NCBI GenBank assembly: GCA_963921795.1 | Contig: OY997642.1 | Span: forward strand, 39,087,340-39,151,339 | Direction: 5' to 3' | Length of the DNA: 64,000 nt | DNA from: Nannobrachium achirus | Lineage: Eukaryota; Chordata; Actinopteri; Myctophiformes; Myctophidae | Part shown: piece by piece, positions 12,401 to 26,649 of the stretch | How the letters are laid out: each line of letters begins with the position of its first letter | Position numbering within the stretch: the first letter of the stretch is position 1 | Notes under the pieces: model-generated | What the model saw: only the letters and a program-made list of their open reading frames with translations | The model's database searches: none | Told to the model about the DNA's origin: nothing | Position numbers and translations under genes: made by a program

Positions 12401-13173
12401 TCTCCAGCTAGTCAGCTACACACTGGTTCCATTTCTTCTGTCACAGATCTCTGGATTGAAATGATTACATTTGTTAACTCTATTAGCCTACTATTGTGTA
12501 ATAAATAACAATTAATAGCGTGTGTTTATATTGTGTTTGTGTAGGCTACGGTTGTTTGTATAGTCTGTCGGGTGTTGTTTCTTTTTCAGATGGATCACAA
12601 TGGAAACAAGCTTCTGCTTTTATGTGTTTTTTTAATCCATTCTGGTTCTTTTAATTGTGATGCTGTGCTTTCAACTTGCCAATAAAGTATTATATTGTAT
12701 TATATTCTCTCTCTCTCTCTCTCTCTCTCCCTCTCTCTCTCGTTATATACTATGTACTGTAGTCAATACGGTTGACACAGAAGACTGGAGGAAAGTATAT
12801 TCCATAACTCAGCTCCAGGCACCCTGCTAACTTCAAGTGTGCTGCTATTTCTGTGTCCAAAAGCCCACTTATGACTGAAATGGTCCCAGTGCTGGAGACA
12901 CGGATTAAATGATGGAACCAGTGTCATCCCCTGTCACGTCCTTGTTTTATTGATGCTAGCCCTGATCCAGACTCTGGGTAAGCTCATCACGGCATGTTTG
13001 ATCAGGGTGACTGTGTTTGGCTCTGGCCATACGGAGAGCTACATCACATCAGTTTCCAGAGGCCGAGACATTGATCCAACCCCACGCCACACCCCTGGCC
13101 CCAGGGCCCAGCCATCCACACAGGGTACAGCAGCCCAATGCTGCTGCTGCTGCCAAACACACACTGACTAAAC
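12401..13173. other. Stretch without recognised genes
   Basis: A (CT)n tract lies at 12704-12741, preceded by an AATAAAG motif. No exon was recognised. Confidence 0.5.
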
Positions 13174-13609
13174 CAGGGGTCTTCAACGTTTTCAGGACCC
13201 CTTAGTTGAGAGAGAGATGAAGCAGGGACCCCCACAACCTTTTCATAGAGTCCATATAGTTTCATCCTTTGACAGCACAATCATCAGTGTATTCTGGATT
13301 CATGTCAATTTGTGTTTTCAGATATTTAACCACTTGAGCCGTCATTACCTAATAAACGTGACCTTTCACTCTGTACTTAGTCTGCTCTTTTTCCCCTCTA
13401 CACCAAAACTCTTCACCGAAAATAGCCGATCTACAAGCTCACAACGCCTTGCAGCGCGAGGCGTTGTGAGCTTGTATCTGCTATTTTGGCTGCAGTTCTC
13501 AGAATAGGGACACTAGGGTTCAAGTTGTTAATATAAAAGATTTGGAGGACCCCCTGTAGTAACACTGAGGACCCCCTAGGGGTCCCGGACCCCCGGTTGA
13601 AGACCCATG
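13174..13609. mobile_element. hAT-type MITE carrying the core palindrome
   Basis: The left end caggggtcttcaacg and right end gttgaagacccatg are inverted repeats of the hAT form. The flanks gactaaac and ccgtaaac share the last five of eight bases, a worn target duplication. The palindrome at 13418-13487 lies about 60 bases right of the exact centre. Confidence 0.75.
13418..13487. repeat. Core palindrome copy
   Basis: gaaaatagccgatctacaag and the inverse arm, separated by cgccttgcagcgcgaggcg. Confidence 0.88.
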
Positions 13610-15654
13610 CCGTAAACAATCTGACAGGGCAACATATCCTCTGTACAGTTACCAATCTGTGGCTTGACCAAAATAAGTGGTGTCAGAAATGTAATGGTAC
13701 ATTTGTAAACAACTTCTGGTGTAATCTTTGACGGTGGCTGAAATCATGACAACTCTGAACAAAAAAGTTTGTAACACACTACACAGTACATACCCGATGC
13801 AAGAGTGCCTGCGCGTGGAGAAGTTACCATGCATCTTCCTTGAGAAACGAGAGTCTTTGTTCATCATTTTTCTGGATGGGTAACAGAGAGTTGGGTCAAA
13901 ATCAGCGAAATGTCAAAATAGCAGCTCCAGCTGGCAAGGAAACACGATGGAGTTCCTCAATAAACCTGTGTGATGGAAAAGCCCCATGTCTCTCACTGCA
14001 CAGGCTTTAGATTGAGCTGTCCAGTTCCTTAATGTCGTGGAGCCTGCAGTGCTAGCCCCCCAGTGAAGGGCCCCGTAGGGAAAACAGGGCCGTGGACGAA
14101 GTCAAAAATGCAAAACAGGAAAACACAAAGGCATCTAGTAGAAAAACAACGATATGGGGATAATTGCTCTAACCAGTCAGTCAAGTGTCTGCGGGCCAAC
14201 AGCAGGCCTGACGAGCCACTGAGTGTTTCTCATGTAAGAAAGAAGCTAGTGAAAATAATGACATGGGACATGTATGTGGATCAGCCTCTGGTCCCAGCAT
14301 ATGTTATGTCCATCTTTTGAGAAAGAAAGGGCAGAAATGTTTCTTCTGTTTGTACATGTGCGACTGTGTGTTTTGTTTGTGTGCGTGCGAGTGTGTGTGT
14401 GCACGCACACTCGCGCGTGTGAGTGTGTGCATGAGTGAAGGACCTAAAAAGGCAAGGAGAGTTGCTTGCTAGGAGCCCATCTCATGGCAGGTTTGAGCAT
14501 CACCTCACTGGCAGGGAAAAAAGTACAGGCCAAGTACAACGTAATGGAGGCTCGTATCAGCTGTCACCACTGATCTGGAACTAATTCCCTCCTCGTTTTC
14601 CCTTCAGCTCACCACTGACGAGCCAAGTCCAGCTTCTCTCCTCACTTGTTCTTCCCCGTATTCCTAAATAGGAAACGACAAGCTTGGAGTCTTCCAAATT
14701 GGCTGTGAACGGACGAGAGTGAATTCCTCCAAAATGAGATTCCTGAATCTTTGCTGTCTTTGTGGACACATTCAGTGTTACTTGATACGGTGGCTGTCTG
14801 AAGTAAGCCCCCAGACTTACCTCTCACTGCGTTATTAAACTCAACAAACTGAAGAGCGCTATCCTTTGCGGGGAAAAAAAGGGGAGCTGGAACGAGGGAG
14901 TTGAAAAAGAAAAGAAACGTGAATGCTATAATCCCATAAGATGCTCCCTGGAGTGTGCAGATCCAGTCCCTGTCAGGGGTCCAGATAAGAACCTCTACTC
15001 TACTCTACTCTCCTCTTCAGTCCAGAGAGTGGTGGGACTGAACTCTGGCTTGGAACAACAAACAACAACAGTTTCTCCCCTGAGAGAGAGGGGCAGAGAG
15101 AGAGAGAGTGAGAGAAACAGAGAGGGAGAGACAGGGGGTAGATGGGGGATGGAGGCAGGGCAAGAGAAAGAGGGAGGGTGGAGAGCAGGGAGAGAGAGAG
15201 ACAGAGAGAGAGAGGGAGGGAGGGAGGGAGGGAGAGAGACAGAGAGACACAGAGAGAGAGAGAGAAACAGAGAAAATGATATGCACAGAAGAGAGTTAGA
15301 GGATAGGTAGAAAAGATAGTGAAAGAGAGCAGCATGAGAGAAGTGTTGTAGTGTGAACAGTGCTGCGAGTAGTGTGGTGGACTGGTGGTACGACAGTGCA
15401 GTTGTAGTCCTTGCCTTGGCCTGAAATCTTGGCCTTTTCTTTTTTGCTTTGACATGTTTTCTAGAAACTTTAATAAATAAATAAAAGATATTAGCTACTT
15501 GCAAACACACTATTCTGTCAAATATAGGATAGAATATAGGATAGTGTTTCACATCTACAGTACATTGGCAATTGAAGAAAGCACAACTCAAAGCACTGGA
15601 TTCCATTTTCTAAGGATAGAAGGGGGGTTTAACTTAAAGATGGCCTAAAATGGT
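13610..15654. other. Stretch without recognised genes
   Basis: It includes a TG/CG-rich patch (14370-14430) and a GA-rich low-complexity block (15078-15275). The long Ser/Leu frames on the minus strand are translations of that block. No supported exon. Confidence 0.5.
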
Positions 15655-15965
15655 ATTTCATTTCCATATAGTGATGTATATCACTCGCCATATATGGATT
15701 CTCTTAGTGTGGGCATCATCTGGGATACAATCCCTTTTATGCCCATATACGGAGATCCCTAACAGAATCCCTTTTATGCCCATATATGGAGATCCCTGCT
15801 CTGAGTATCTGACATCACTGTGATGTCACCTGTGATGTCAAAGCGATGTGTCAGGGGAACCACAGTGTCAGGCGTATCAACAAAAAAGACTGTTAAGAGT
15901 GGTTCCCCTGACATCAGAGTGACATCAGAGCATGATGTCAGAGCGACAAACCCATAGACCGTAAA
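15655..15965 (-). repeat. Interspersed repeat 'ccatatatgg', copy 1
   Basis: It contains repeated cttttatgcccatata blocks, the palindromic gacatcactgtgatgtca part and an inverted pair around tcaggggaaccac (15856 and 15900). A relative lies in the opposite orientation at 33930-34190. Family unknown. Confidence 0.6.
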
Positions 15966-16573
15966 AAAGTGTACATGTCCAGATGGACACGGACAAGCTG
16001 TGCCGTTCTCACTGTAAACTGCGACCTACAGTCGCAAATATGTTCCCTGAAGTCCTGGATTGGGATTGTACTGTACTGTAGCTACTCTAAGGTTCTCCTG
16101 TGAATATGTCCCTGTCCTGACCTGCTGCACTCTCATCCTCCTGACTGGCAACAGATTGCTTAATTCAAAGAGGCTGATCGGCAGTGGAATGTGGAATCCC
16201 TGTTACAGATAGAGGTAAACAGAGGTGTAACAGATCTGACTCAAGGGTGAGTGAGGGTGAGTGAGGAAAAACGAAATCTCCTACTTAGGATGTATCCTTA
16301 AAGCTAATCTTTCCAGCGAAAAGATGACTTCTAAAGTAATAAATAAAATCAACCAACGAACTCGTTTCCTACAGAGGATCGCCCCAATGGTCAATTTCAA
16401 CACACTGAAGACCATATCTATAGTGCAATAATCCAGACCCTCTTTGACTACAGAGTCCACGTATGGTATCGTGACACCCCACAAGCCCTAAAAACTAAAC
16501 TCCAAACAGCCCAAAATAAACTAATTCGGGTCCTGCTTAACCTTCCCTATCAGACTCACCTCACCGCTACTCA

Positions 16574-18015
<1,442 letters not shown>

Positions 18016-18665
18016 GCTACTCACCAGTTAAGAGTGGGGTGGCTCAGAGTAGATGACAGAGTATAGCAACTTGCAATGTGCCTGGTGTACAAGATACACT
18101 ACACCATTATGATACCCAAGTACCTGTCAAAATACTTCATAAACGTTAAGGATGTCCATAATTACAGCACCAGAGGCAGCGCCACAGATCACTTTCAACC
18201 CAGAGTCAAAACCAACAAAGGGTCAAACTCGTTCTTCTGCTATACCACCAAAATGTGTAAAGCCTTACCGAAGGCCATAAAGGAGTGTGGATCCCTAGCA
18301 TCCTTTAAAATTGCCCTGAAAAACCACTTACAGGCAGCAGCCGTTTGCAACTGGTAAACAAACAAACCTAGCCCAGCCCTACCCTCCCCTGCCCCTTACC
18401 TATACTGTTTGTTTACTTTAGACTTACTGTTTTTTCTTTCTTTTTTCTTTCATTTTATTTTATTTACATATCTACTGCATAGTACTGTGTTCTATTCGTC
18501 TGTCATTCAATGTTATATGAGATACTTAAATGGTTTCCTGTGGAAATAAGCTTAGTCTTTTCATGGGTCTCCTTTTAGTAGACCTTGTACCAGTGAACTG
18601 TACCGTCATGAAACTGTACCTTTTCCTATGCAAACTTCTAATAAAGTCTTCAATCAATCAATCAA

Positions 18666-19306
18666 AGGTTGCCCTTATGCACTTGACAATCAACTTCCCC
18701 TCCGTTTTTGTGTACTATACAGTTTACAGTGCACAATCAGAGCACGTAGACATTTGGAATGTGTGCAACAGTGCAAGTTCGGTGGGGAACGATTGCTTGG
18801 CCCCCAAAAGTGCTGCTTGCAGCATTGTTGAGAACAAGCCAGCTTGGAGCATTTTTCAGGATGAATTATCCAAATCAACTTCACACTCGATACTGCACTC
18901 CCTTAGAAAGAAGTGAAATTGATTGGATGAACTGTTCCTGAAATATGAGAAAGATAACATACTTACACACATACAGTACTGTTCCACCGAGCACTTTTTG
19001 GGCTATTAGATGTCTAATATTAGGCCATAACCTTTTCATCAGTGGAAACAAAAATATCCAAACATAAAACTAGACAGCTTTCCTGCCTCTGCCCTATCAC
19101 TCACCAGACAGAAATTTCCTTCTGACCTCCAGTGCTCACAATGCACATAGCAGCCTCTAGTGGTAAATAAAGAGTATTGCAATGTTGCAAGCATTCAAAA
19201 TAATAAAGCTCTCTTTAGACAGGATTAATATTACTGGGTACATCTCGAAATTATACACAGATTTACCAGACCTCCCCTGGAGATACTAACAGATAGTATC
19301 AGCAGT
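18666..19306. other. Stretch without recognised genes
   Basis: Mostly AT-rich unique-looking sequence; no exon or element borders identified. Confidence 0.45.
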
Positions 19307-19600
19307 ATCACCTTTATTGATCCTGCAGGGGAAATTCAGTTGCCAAAGGCGCTAGAGCAGTTAGAAACACAGGACAGATACAGAAGAAACAAGCAGATAG
19401 AGCTAAGGGTATAAGAACAATAATAGTATGATAAAGATGCAAAAGGTACACAAAAAGGGTCAGCAGGTAGCAACATATTGGAATTAGGAGAATACCAAAA
19501 AGTAGGTTACTACAGAACATAAAAAAAAGAAAACTTGCTCGGCCCTCCACACATGGACTATATACACACAGTACTCGCACTACAGTAAAATAAAAATGAA
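19307..19600 (-). mobile_element. LINE 3'-end fragment
   Basis: cctttattgatcctgcaggg followed by gaaattcagttgcc is the reverse complement of a widespread fish LINE 3' UTR. The right limit is uncertain and no coding text is retained. Confidence 0.5.
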
Positions 19601-21534
19601 AGCTATATCAATGCCAAAGGTTTTATGGTATCAGTATAGAGTACAGTCATAGAAATGATCGTTAGGACAGCAATGAACGCAGACAACCCTCAATTACACC
19701 AAGAGCAAAAACACCTGTCTAAACAGTCCTTAACTAATATTTGTTATTTACATTCCACACAACAGTGAGAAATGTAGTGGTTTTGTCAACAGGACTGTCA
19801 CTTCACTTACAGTACATTCCAGGTAGAGTTTTAGAATAGAATAGTTTCTAAATCGAAAGAAAAGTTGGACAAAATAGATGATAACTATAGACAAACTTTC
19901 CAGACCGTAGGACGTACAAACCATGGTCAACTTTGACCGACGGAGATCTGTGACGATGAGACAAGGGCAATTATTTCTTTGGATTTGGGTGGGAACAGGT
20001 GATGTTTTCTCACATTGCTTACTGTAACAGGTCAAACCAAACCTACTGTATCTACTGTTCATATAATATTACAGGGAACTTTGCCTGTTAACATGGTAAA
20101 CTGTTTGCCAACTGAAAACAAATTAAAACCAATCTAAGCATTTCAAGCAGTCTAATCTTTTACCGCTGTCCTCCAGTGACCTCATTAAAACTCCTCACGA
20201 AAATGACCTCCAATCAAATATTTACTTACTACACCAATTCAAATTAGGCAAGGCGATACACAACACACCCATGCCTTTGTGTGAATGGTCAGGCTAACCC
20301 TTCTTGTGTGTTTTATTTCAAGTCAGTGTCAAAAGAAGATTGCACTTTGGCCTTGTAAAATAAAATAAAAAAATGATGTAGTATAATTAAACAACACAAC
20401 ACTTGACAAACTATTATATTGTATGTCAATAATGTTTGACAATACTGTGTTTATAGTGACTGAGTATGCTTTATGACCTTCTGACAGACTTTTACACATC
20501 CTCCGAACCGTTTTGGTTCTACATTACACTGATCTGCGTAGGTGTCATGGTGTTGCTAATTCGCAATGCCTGGTTAATGTCATATATTTTCCTTTAACTA
20601 TGTGTATTATTATTATTGGAGCACTTTTCATTTAGTAATAAATCAAAATGAGTAAGTACTAAATAAAAATGTAGTTGTAAATAAACATTCCTACGTTTGT
20701 GTCTCATCATGTCATTTCTTTTCTCTTATTGACATGCTTTGAGGTTGAGTGGGACCTTTGCCTTTGGAAGGCCTTATAGAGACAGTGCATAGGAATGCTG
20801 GGAAAACTGGGGGGAACATGGGTATATGTGCAGCTCAATATCCCAACCATCCACGAGCACCACATTAACATGGGGGGAGGGGGGGGGGTGTATTTGCCTT
20901 GAGTCAACTGTAACTCCCTCTCTGCTCTGTAAATCAACGTTTACTTGGCAAAATTCCAAATTGTTGATATTTAACATCACGCTAAAATGAGGAACCAGAC
21001 TTGGTACAAACTGCACAGACCCAGACCCAATGGCTGCCAGAAATTATTATTAGCCTGCTTCAATATGTAATAGCATAACAAAATATTAACTAAAATATCA
21101 CTCAAATAGTTTAACCTGAGGGCCACATTAGAAAAATGGCAAGGGGCTGGGGGCCAGTTGATAAAATGGAGGTCCTACAGGTGACCTTGATAACTGACAC
21201 TGTATTTTGACAAATCAAAGACAGTGGTAAAAGGATAGGGATGAGATGTTAAATACTTGTAAGAGTCAAATCATCTGTCCATTTGGGGTTAAAGTTATGG
21301 CACCAACGTTTCAGTGTCTGCTGCTGTTTGTTGTAACATGGGGTCAGTCAGGTGAGTCAGGTGACTTGCAGTTCTGCTGCCTGACTGGATGATATTATTA
21401 ATGTAATAGTAATGTAATTAAAGATTTTTTTTTTATTATTCTGTCTTTTTGCATAGACTTTACTTAAAATGCTGGAGTTGTGGTTAAACTTGCTGTACAG
21501 GTTAGCGTTAGGGTTTTTCCAAAGCACCACTATA
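19601..21534. other. Stretch without recognised genes
   Basis: AT-rich. A hAT-like remnant (gagggccacattag; gggggccagttg) lies near 21118-21165 and a poly-G run near 20875. No exon recognised. Confidence 0.45.
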
Positions 21535-23063
21535 CTCACCAGTTAAGAGTGGGGTGGCTCAGAGTAGATGACAGAGTACAGCAACTTGCAATGGTCCTGG
21601 GCGGGGTTGCACCAGCTGTTACTAAGTTATAACGTAGCCTAGTTGTAACGTAAATGGCTTCTAAGTCAAGACTTACGCATTACTAAAATGTCAGGTGTTG
21701 CACCACACAAATTAGTTCTTACGTATCTCTAAGTAACAACTAAATATTTACACCACCCCTTGGGCAGCACTAAGTCTTTACTAAGTAACCTATCTCTATG
21801 GGAGTAGAGCAACTTCACTTCTAACGTGGCAGACAGCATTATATCGGGTATTTAATTAATTCAACAATGAAACGACCCATCTGTTTAAAACATACATTAA
21901 GCCCTATATAGGTCTATATTTCGGCCATTTGAAAATAGCCGATCTACAAGCTCACGATGTGTCTGCTATTAATAGAGTATTTATATATTGCAGGATTGAT
22001 ACTTTTTTAAATTCATTTGAGTACTTTTCAACCACTGCATACAGCACAACAGCGAATTGAACGGTGCGCTCTCTTCCCCTGTGTCTCCAAATATGCGTTG
22101 CTCTGCGTTATTTCACAACGGGGGATACAATCCGTTTGCAGGGCAGTGCGCTGCGCAGGGATGCGCTCGCCCTGTGCGCGCATATCAGTGACTTGTGTAC
22201 TGTAGGCCTACTGTACTGTACTGCACATGCCAGTGGAGAGACGGAGGTCTCAGGTCTCTGTTGACAAAAGACGATACAAGCTTTATTTCTTTCTAGAAAC
22301 AGTTCGCTTTCATTGGATTCGGGAGCTATGACGTCATTTTATGCGACTATACATTACTTTAGGAACAGTCTACGCATTACTAGTTACGTTATGCCTTAAG
22401 AAGTCGTGGTGCAACACCTGTTAGTAACTCACTTAGTTACAAACTAACTAGTAGTTACTAAGCCTCTAGTAAGGACTTTACTCCCTAACTTAGGGCAGAA
22501 CTTACGTTCTGGTGGTGCAACTGGCCCCTGGTGTACAAGATACACTACACGGTACACCACTAAGATACCCATGTACCTGGCAAAATACTTTATAAACGTT
22601 AAGGATGTCCATGATAATTACAACACCAGAGGCAGTGCCACAGATCACGTTCCACCCAATGTCAACTCAAACAAAGGGTCAAACTCGTTCTTCTGCTATA
22701 CAACCAAAATGTGGAACACCCTACCGAAGGCCTAGGAGTGTGGTTCCCTAGCATCCTTTAAAATCGCCCTGAAAAACCACTTGGCGGCAGCCATTCGCAA
22801 CTGGCAATAACAAACTTTGTATTTACCTACTGTATGTCTTTTTTACGCTGTTTATTTTATTTTTATTTACTTTTTTTTTACTATATCTACTGCATGTCTG
22901 TCATTCAATGTTATATGAGATACTTCAATGGTTTCCTATGGAAATAAGCTTTGTCTTTTCTAGGATCTCCTTTTAGTTGACCTTGTACCAGTGAACTGTA
23001 ACGTCATGAAACTGTACTTTCTTCTATGCAAACTTCTAATAAAGTCTTCAATCAATCAATCAA
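21535..23063 (+). mobile_element. LINE (CR1/L2-like), copy 3, split by a MITE
   Basis: 21535-21600 matches the GWLRVDDRVQQLA segment of the copy at 18016, and the text resumes at 22527 with the following codons, 3' UTR and (ATCA)n tail. Between lies the MITE 21601-22526. The ORF remnant has deletions relative to the 18-kb copy. Confidence 0.82.
21601..22526. mobile_element. MITE with gttgcacca ends, inserted in a LINE
   Basis: The ends (gcggggttgcacca and tggtgcaactggcc) are inverted. Further in, arms rich in ttactaag/cttagtaa and acgtaa motifs mirror each other. The direct repeat cctgg flanks it (21596-21600, 22527-22531). The form suggests a PIF/Harbinger or ISL2EU relative. A collapsed core palindrome lies at 21930-21970. 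Confidence 0.72.
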
Positions 23064-23564
23064 ACCTCACAGTGCCACAAGCACACTTTTGCATCCTGAA
23101 GCAATCCGTTTACAAATAATGCCTCTCTGATCATGGCAAACTATATATCTCAAAGTATTTCACACGCAGTTCTCACTAAGGGAGATTATGTGTGTTGGTT
23201 CATGCAGTATTCAGAGTCCATGAAGAAAGACATAATGACAACCACAAAAAAGGAACCAGGGTGCTGCTGTCTATGCAAAAAAAGAATCCATTGGTCTACA
23301 GTATGTTCCTGTGAGTGGAAAAAGAGGCATAAATCACGGTAGACACTTAGAGAAAATAACTTCAACAGTATATACTGATCTCCCAGCCAGGGATGTTTTT
23401 TCCCCCTCTGCGCCAGACTACCAGTTTGTTTAATTCATCTTATTTGCCAGCCATCCTGCTATAACTCACTTCAAGCCGTTTATTTCTGCTCTGACATTTG
23501 GGGACACTGTACTGTACAGTATATATCCACAGGGAGAGCCATGCTTTTCTTCAAGACAGGATCC

Positions 23565-24268
23565 CTGTGGAGCTGTGTAATGTATAAATCCTACACAACG
23601 CTGAAGTGTTCATGTTCTACCTCAAGCAGGGACGTTGGGCCCCTGATTCAGCCCGGGAAAAAGAGTTGTAGAGGCCCTCATTGCGCGCTATAGAGAGAGA
23701 TCTCTCTCTATAGCGCTGCTGCTACTCAAAGATTTGCCATTTCAGATCATGACAAGTGACAAGCCAGTGGGCCAATTACTGTACATGAGTTATATTTCGT
23801 CGTCGTTGTCGGGTGGAAACCTTGTAAGTCCAAAACCGTTTGTTTTGTATTTATCATTTTAAAAATGATTTAAACTAGTGAAAACAGCCGATCTACAAGC
23901 ACACAACGCCTCGCACCGTGAGGCGTTGTGGGCTTGTAGATCTGCTGTTTTCACTACTTTTGTGCAACGGCCTTTATGATGAAGCAGGGCATTGCTTTGC
24001 GAAAACATTTATACATTTGAAACTTGGAGATACAAGGTTTCTGCCTGACAGTGACAATTTACTTTGTTGGCCGCCCAGACCCCAAAATGGAACGAAGGCC
24101 GACATTTTATTTTTTATTTTTTTCCTAATGGCCGGCCTGGATAGGCCGGGAATGAACCGGCCGTTCGGGAGTTGTCCCGCTTTTCCCAATGGCCAGCACG
24201 TCCCTGCTGTGGAGCTGTGTAATGTTTAAATCCTACAAAACGCTGAAGTGTTCATGTTCTACCTCAAG
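23565..24268. mobile_element. hAT-like element with concentric insertions and 62-bp flanking direct repeats
   Basis: The element (23627-24206) has ends cagggacgttgggcc and ggccagcacgtccctg. It is flanked by 62-base direct repeats (23565-23626 and 24207-24268) with only about two differences. Inside lies MITE family copy B (23796-24055, minus), whose centre is the hairpin 23877-23955. The outer element's midpoint is 23916.5 and the hairpin's is 23916. There is no coding sequence. Confidence 0.8.
23877..23955. repeat. Core palindrome, full hairpin
   Basis: agtgaaaacagccgatctac arm, near-perfect inverse arm, loop near caccgtg. Confidence 0.92.
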
Positions 24269-24714
24269 TGAGGGCATGGGTTTCCCCCCTCGCCCCTCTA
24301 ATACCGTATTTAGATTTTCAACTGACAGTCTGACGTTAATGACACAGATTGGCTGGAAAGATACAGCAAACCCTTAGAAAAGGAATGTTTCCACAAGTCT
24401 CCAGGTTTACAGGGCCGTATCTGCGAGCCAGGGCCATTAAACGCCTGGGCGAAATTACCCCCTCGCTCTAAGTTTATAGGGGTGAATGGACATGTAAACA
24501 CTTTTTGAGTTGGCTAGTGGGCCCTGGCTCCTTTGTAAATGTTTAATAGTGGTTTATTGCCAGCAAATGTAAAGCAGCGTTTTTCTAGCAGAGGCTTGGG
24601 TTTCCCTCAGGCACTTGTGTCATTATTACTAGGGTGAATATTAACAATCTAACTACAATTAATCAAGAGCAGAAGGGGTGTCTCATTGCAGACATTAGAC
24701 TACTTTACTGTTTC

Positions 24715-24776
24715 TTGTTGTTGTTGTTGTGTGTGTGCGTGCGTGCGTGCGTGTGTGCGTGCTGTTGTTGTGTGTG

Positions 24777-24836
<60 letters not shown>

Positions 24837-24850
24837 AGAGAGAGAAAGAT
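24715..24850. repeat. (GTT)n, (GTGC)n and GA-rich microsatellite
   Basis: The tetramer gtgc is repeated about 15 times at 24776-24835, with GTT and GA tracts at either side. Confidence 0.95.
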
Positions 24851-25345
24851 AGAAAGCGATAGACAGATAGTTTGTACAACCAAACACCCAAATGAGCCAG
24901 AAACCATGCAAATGAGGTTATGTGTATTTTTACCATGTCTTTGATGAACAAATAAATCCCGTTTATATTATTCCTCTCAAGAAATTAAGGTCAAGCATTC
25001 TTTCTCGTCTCCACAATAACACAGGTAAATATTTGATTATCAAGGGCTAGGAATGGCGGCGGTGACGCCATGAGGGGGCCATAAAACTAATACTATCAAC
25101 AGGTTCCGCGGGGATGTGTGACAGGCCTCCTACATAGCAGCTGTTCTTTCAGCAAACAAACTGCAGCACCTCTCCACAACTAGGTGATGTGATTATAGAA
25201 CTATCCTGCATACTCCAGACTGGGAGAACATCTAAATGCATTTGAAGTGAACTGATGTTTGTTTACAATGTATTGCACTGACTTTGTCAGTTCAACCATA
25301 AAGTATACTCTGTTGTGCATCAAAGTAGCAAAAATATTCACAATG
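24851..25345. other. Stretch without recognised genes
   Basis: No exon or repeat border identified. Confidence 0.4.
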
Positions 25346-25388
25346 TGTCGCAATGCGATGCATAGTGAGCTTGTAGATCTGCTATTGT
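25346..25388. repeat. Core palindrome, right arm only
   Basis: gtgagcttgtagatctgcta with part of the GC-rich loop to its left; the left arm is lost. Confidence 0.7.
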
Positions 25389-25440
25389 TTGCCTATTTTT
25401 GACAAATATTTGCCTATTTCGGACAAATATTTGTCTATTA

Positions 25441-25600
25441 CCCTGAAGAAGGCAGCTTGTCTGTCTGAAACGTTGGTTTCTTTATTCTGTGTCCTCCTTT
25501 AATGTGAATCGGCAGCTACGTGAGTGCGGCTTAACTTTTTTCATTGATATTGTTTGTCTCTTTGGCCGGCACCTCATAAGGACTGGTGTGCTGTGCACTT
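25441..25600 (+). repeat. Interspersed repeat with hammerhead-ribozyme-like core
   Basis: 25443-25449 ctgaaga, a stem aggcag/ctgtct (25449-25454 and 25461-25466) with a short loop, then gaaa (25467-25470) and cgtt follow the order of the hammerhead core (CUGANGA, stem II, GAAA). The following text, to agtgcggctt, is shared with a relative at 35632-35730. Such motifs are known in Penelope-like and other retroelements. Cleavage ability is not shown. Confidence 0.5.
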
Positions 25601-26127
25601 TTTTGCTATAAATATTTGTCTATTATCATGACATGTCCACTAGACACTCAAAGCAGCGGAAAGCAAATCCAAATATCCTAATCCTAATCTAATTTTGCTC
25701 AGGATTTCCTGTACTGTCCAGAATTGCTCTCAACAGGCCCATCAACAGGTACAGTACTGTATGCATGTTGCTGGCAAACCGAAAGATGAGGCTAAACAGA
25801 GCAGTGGAAAAAAGCTAAGTGTTGATGATTCATTGGCATGATGTGAGTGTGTCATCTAGTGGTGGTCTGAACAAAAAAAAGAAAAAAGAAAGAAACGCCT
25901 GGTTCTGACTGACAGATTAAAGTGGCTCCCTGATAATGGAGTGGAAAACACTAACTGCTGATCAACTCATATACAGACAGGATGCCATGGAGCTCTGTGT
26001 ACATAGAGATGCTGCCTTACGGAGGAAAAGTAGAGGGTCAACAAACCATTGGAAAGATTATACTGCCTGCCACGAGACATACAGTACATATACTGTACAT
26101 CAGTAGGATCCCGTGTTCTCTCTAGTG

Positions 26128-26649
26128 CAGGGGTTTTCAAAGTGGGTGACGCGGGGCACCCTGGGGTGCCGCGAGATAATTTGATAATATTTGGAATTTA
26201 TTTAGACACTTGAAAAAATATTTAGTAAACTTTTAAACTTGAAGTACAAAGTTATTTTCAGTCAGTTCTAACCAAAATGGCTGTTATCTCAACGTTTTCC
26301 TTGCAACATAATCACTAAAATATTGTCAATATCGGGCAGAAAAACCTCGTATCTCCAAGTTTCAAATGTGTACGTCTTTTGGTAAAGCAAAGCCCTGCTT
26401 CATCATACAAGACTGTCGCACAAAACTAGTGAAAACAGCCGATCTACAAGCACACAACGCCTCGCGTTTAGTACATTTTATAGATGATAAATACAAAACG
26501 AACGGTTTTGGACATACAAGGTTTCCACCCGACAACGACGATATGCTATAAATATAAGGTGCTGGGAGTGAAAATTATAATGTAGGGGTGCCTCGGATTT
26601 AACAAATATTCATGGGGTGCCCTGAGAGAGAAAGGTTTGAGAACCCCTG
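26128..26649. mobile_element. hAT-type element with nested MITE
   Basis: Ends caggggttttcaaag and tttgagaacccctg, flanked by ctctagtg and ttctagtg (7 of 8 identical). It carries MITE family copy C (26325-26543), whose palindrome has only its left arm (26431-26466). Confidence 0.85.

Noticed and set aside
15000-15606. 203-residue Ser/Leu frame on the minus strand
   Set aside because: Its composition comes from a GA-rich low-complexity block; several frames are open at once.
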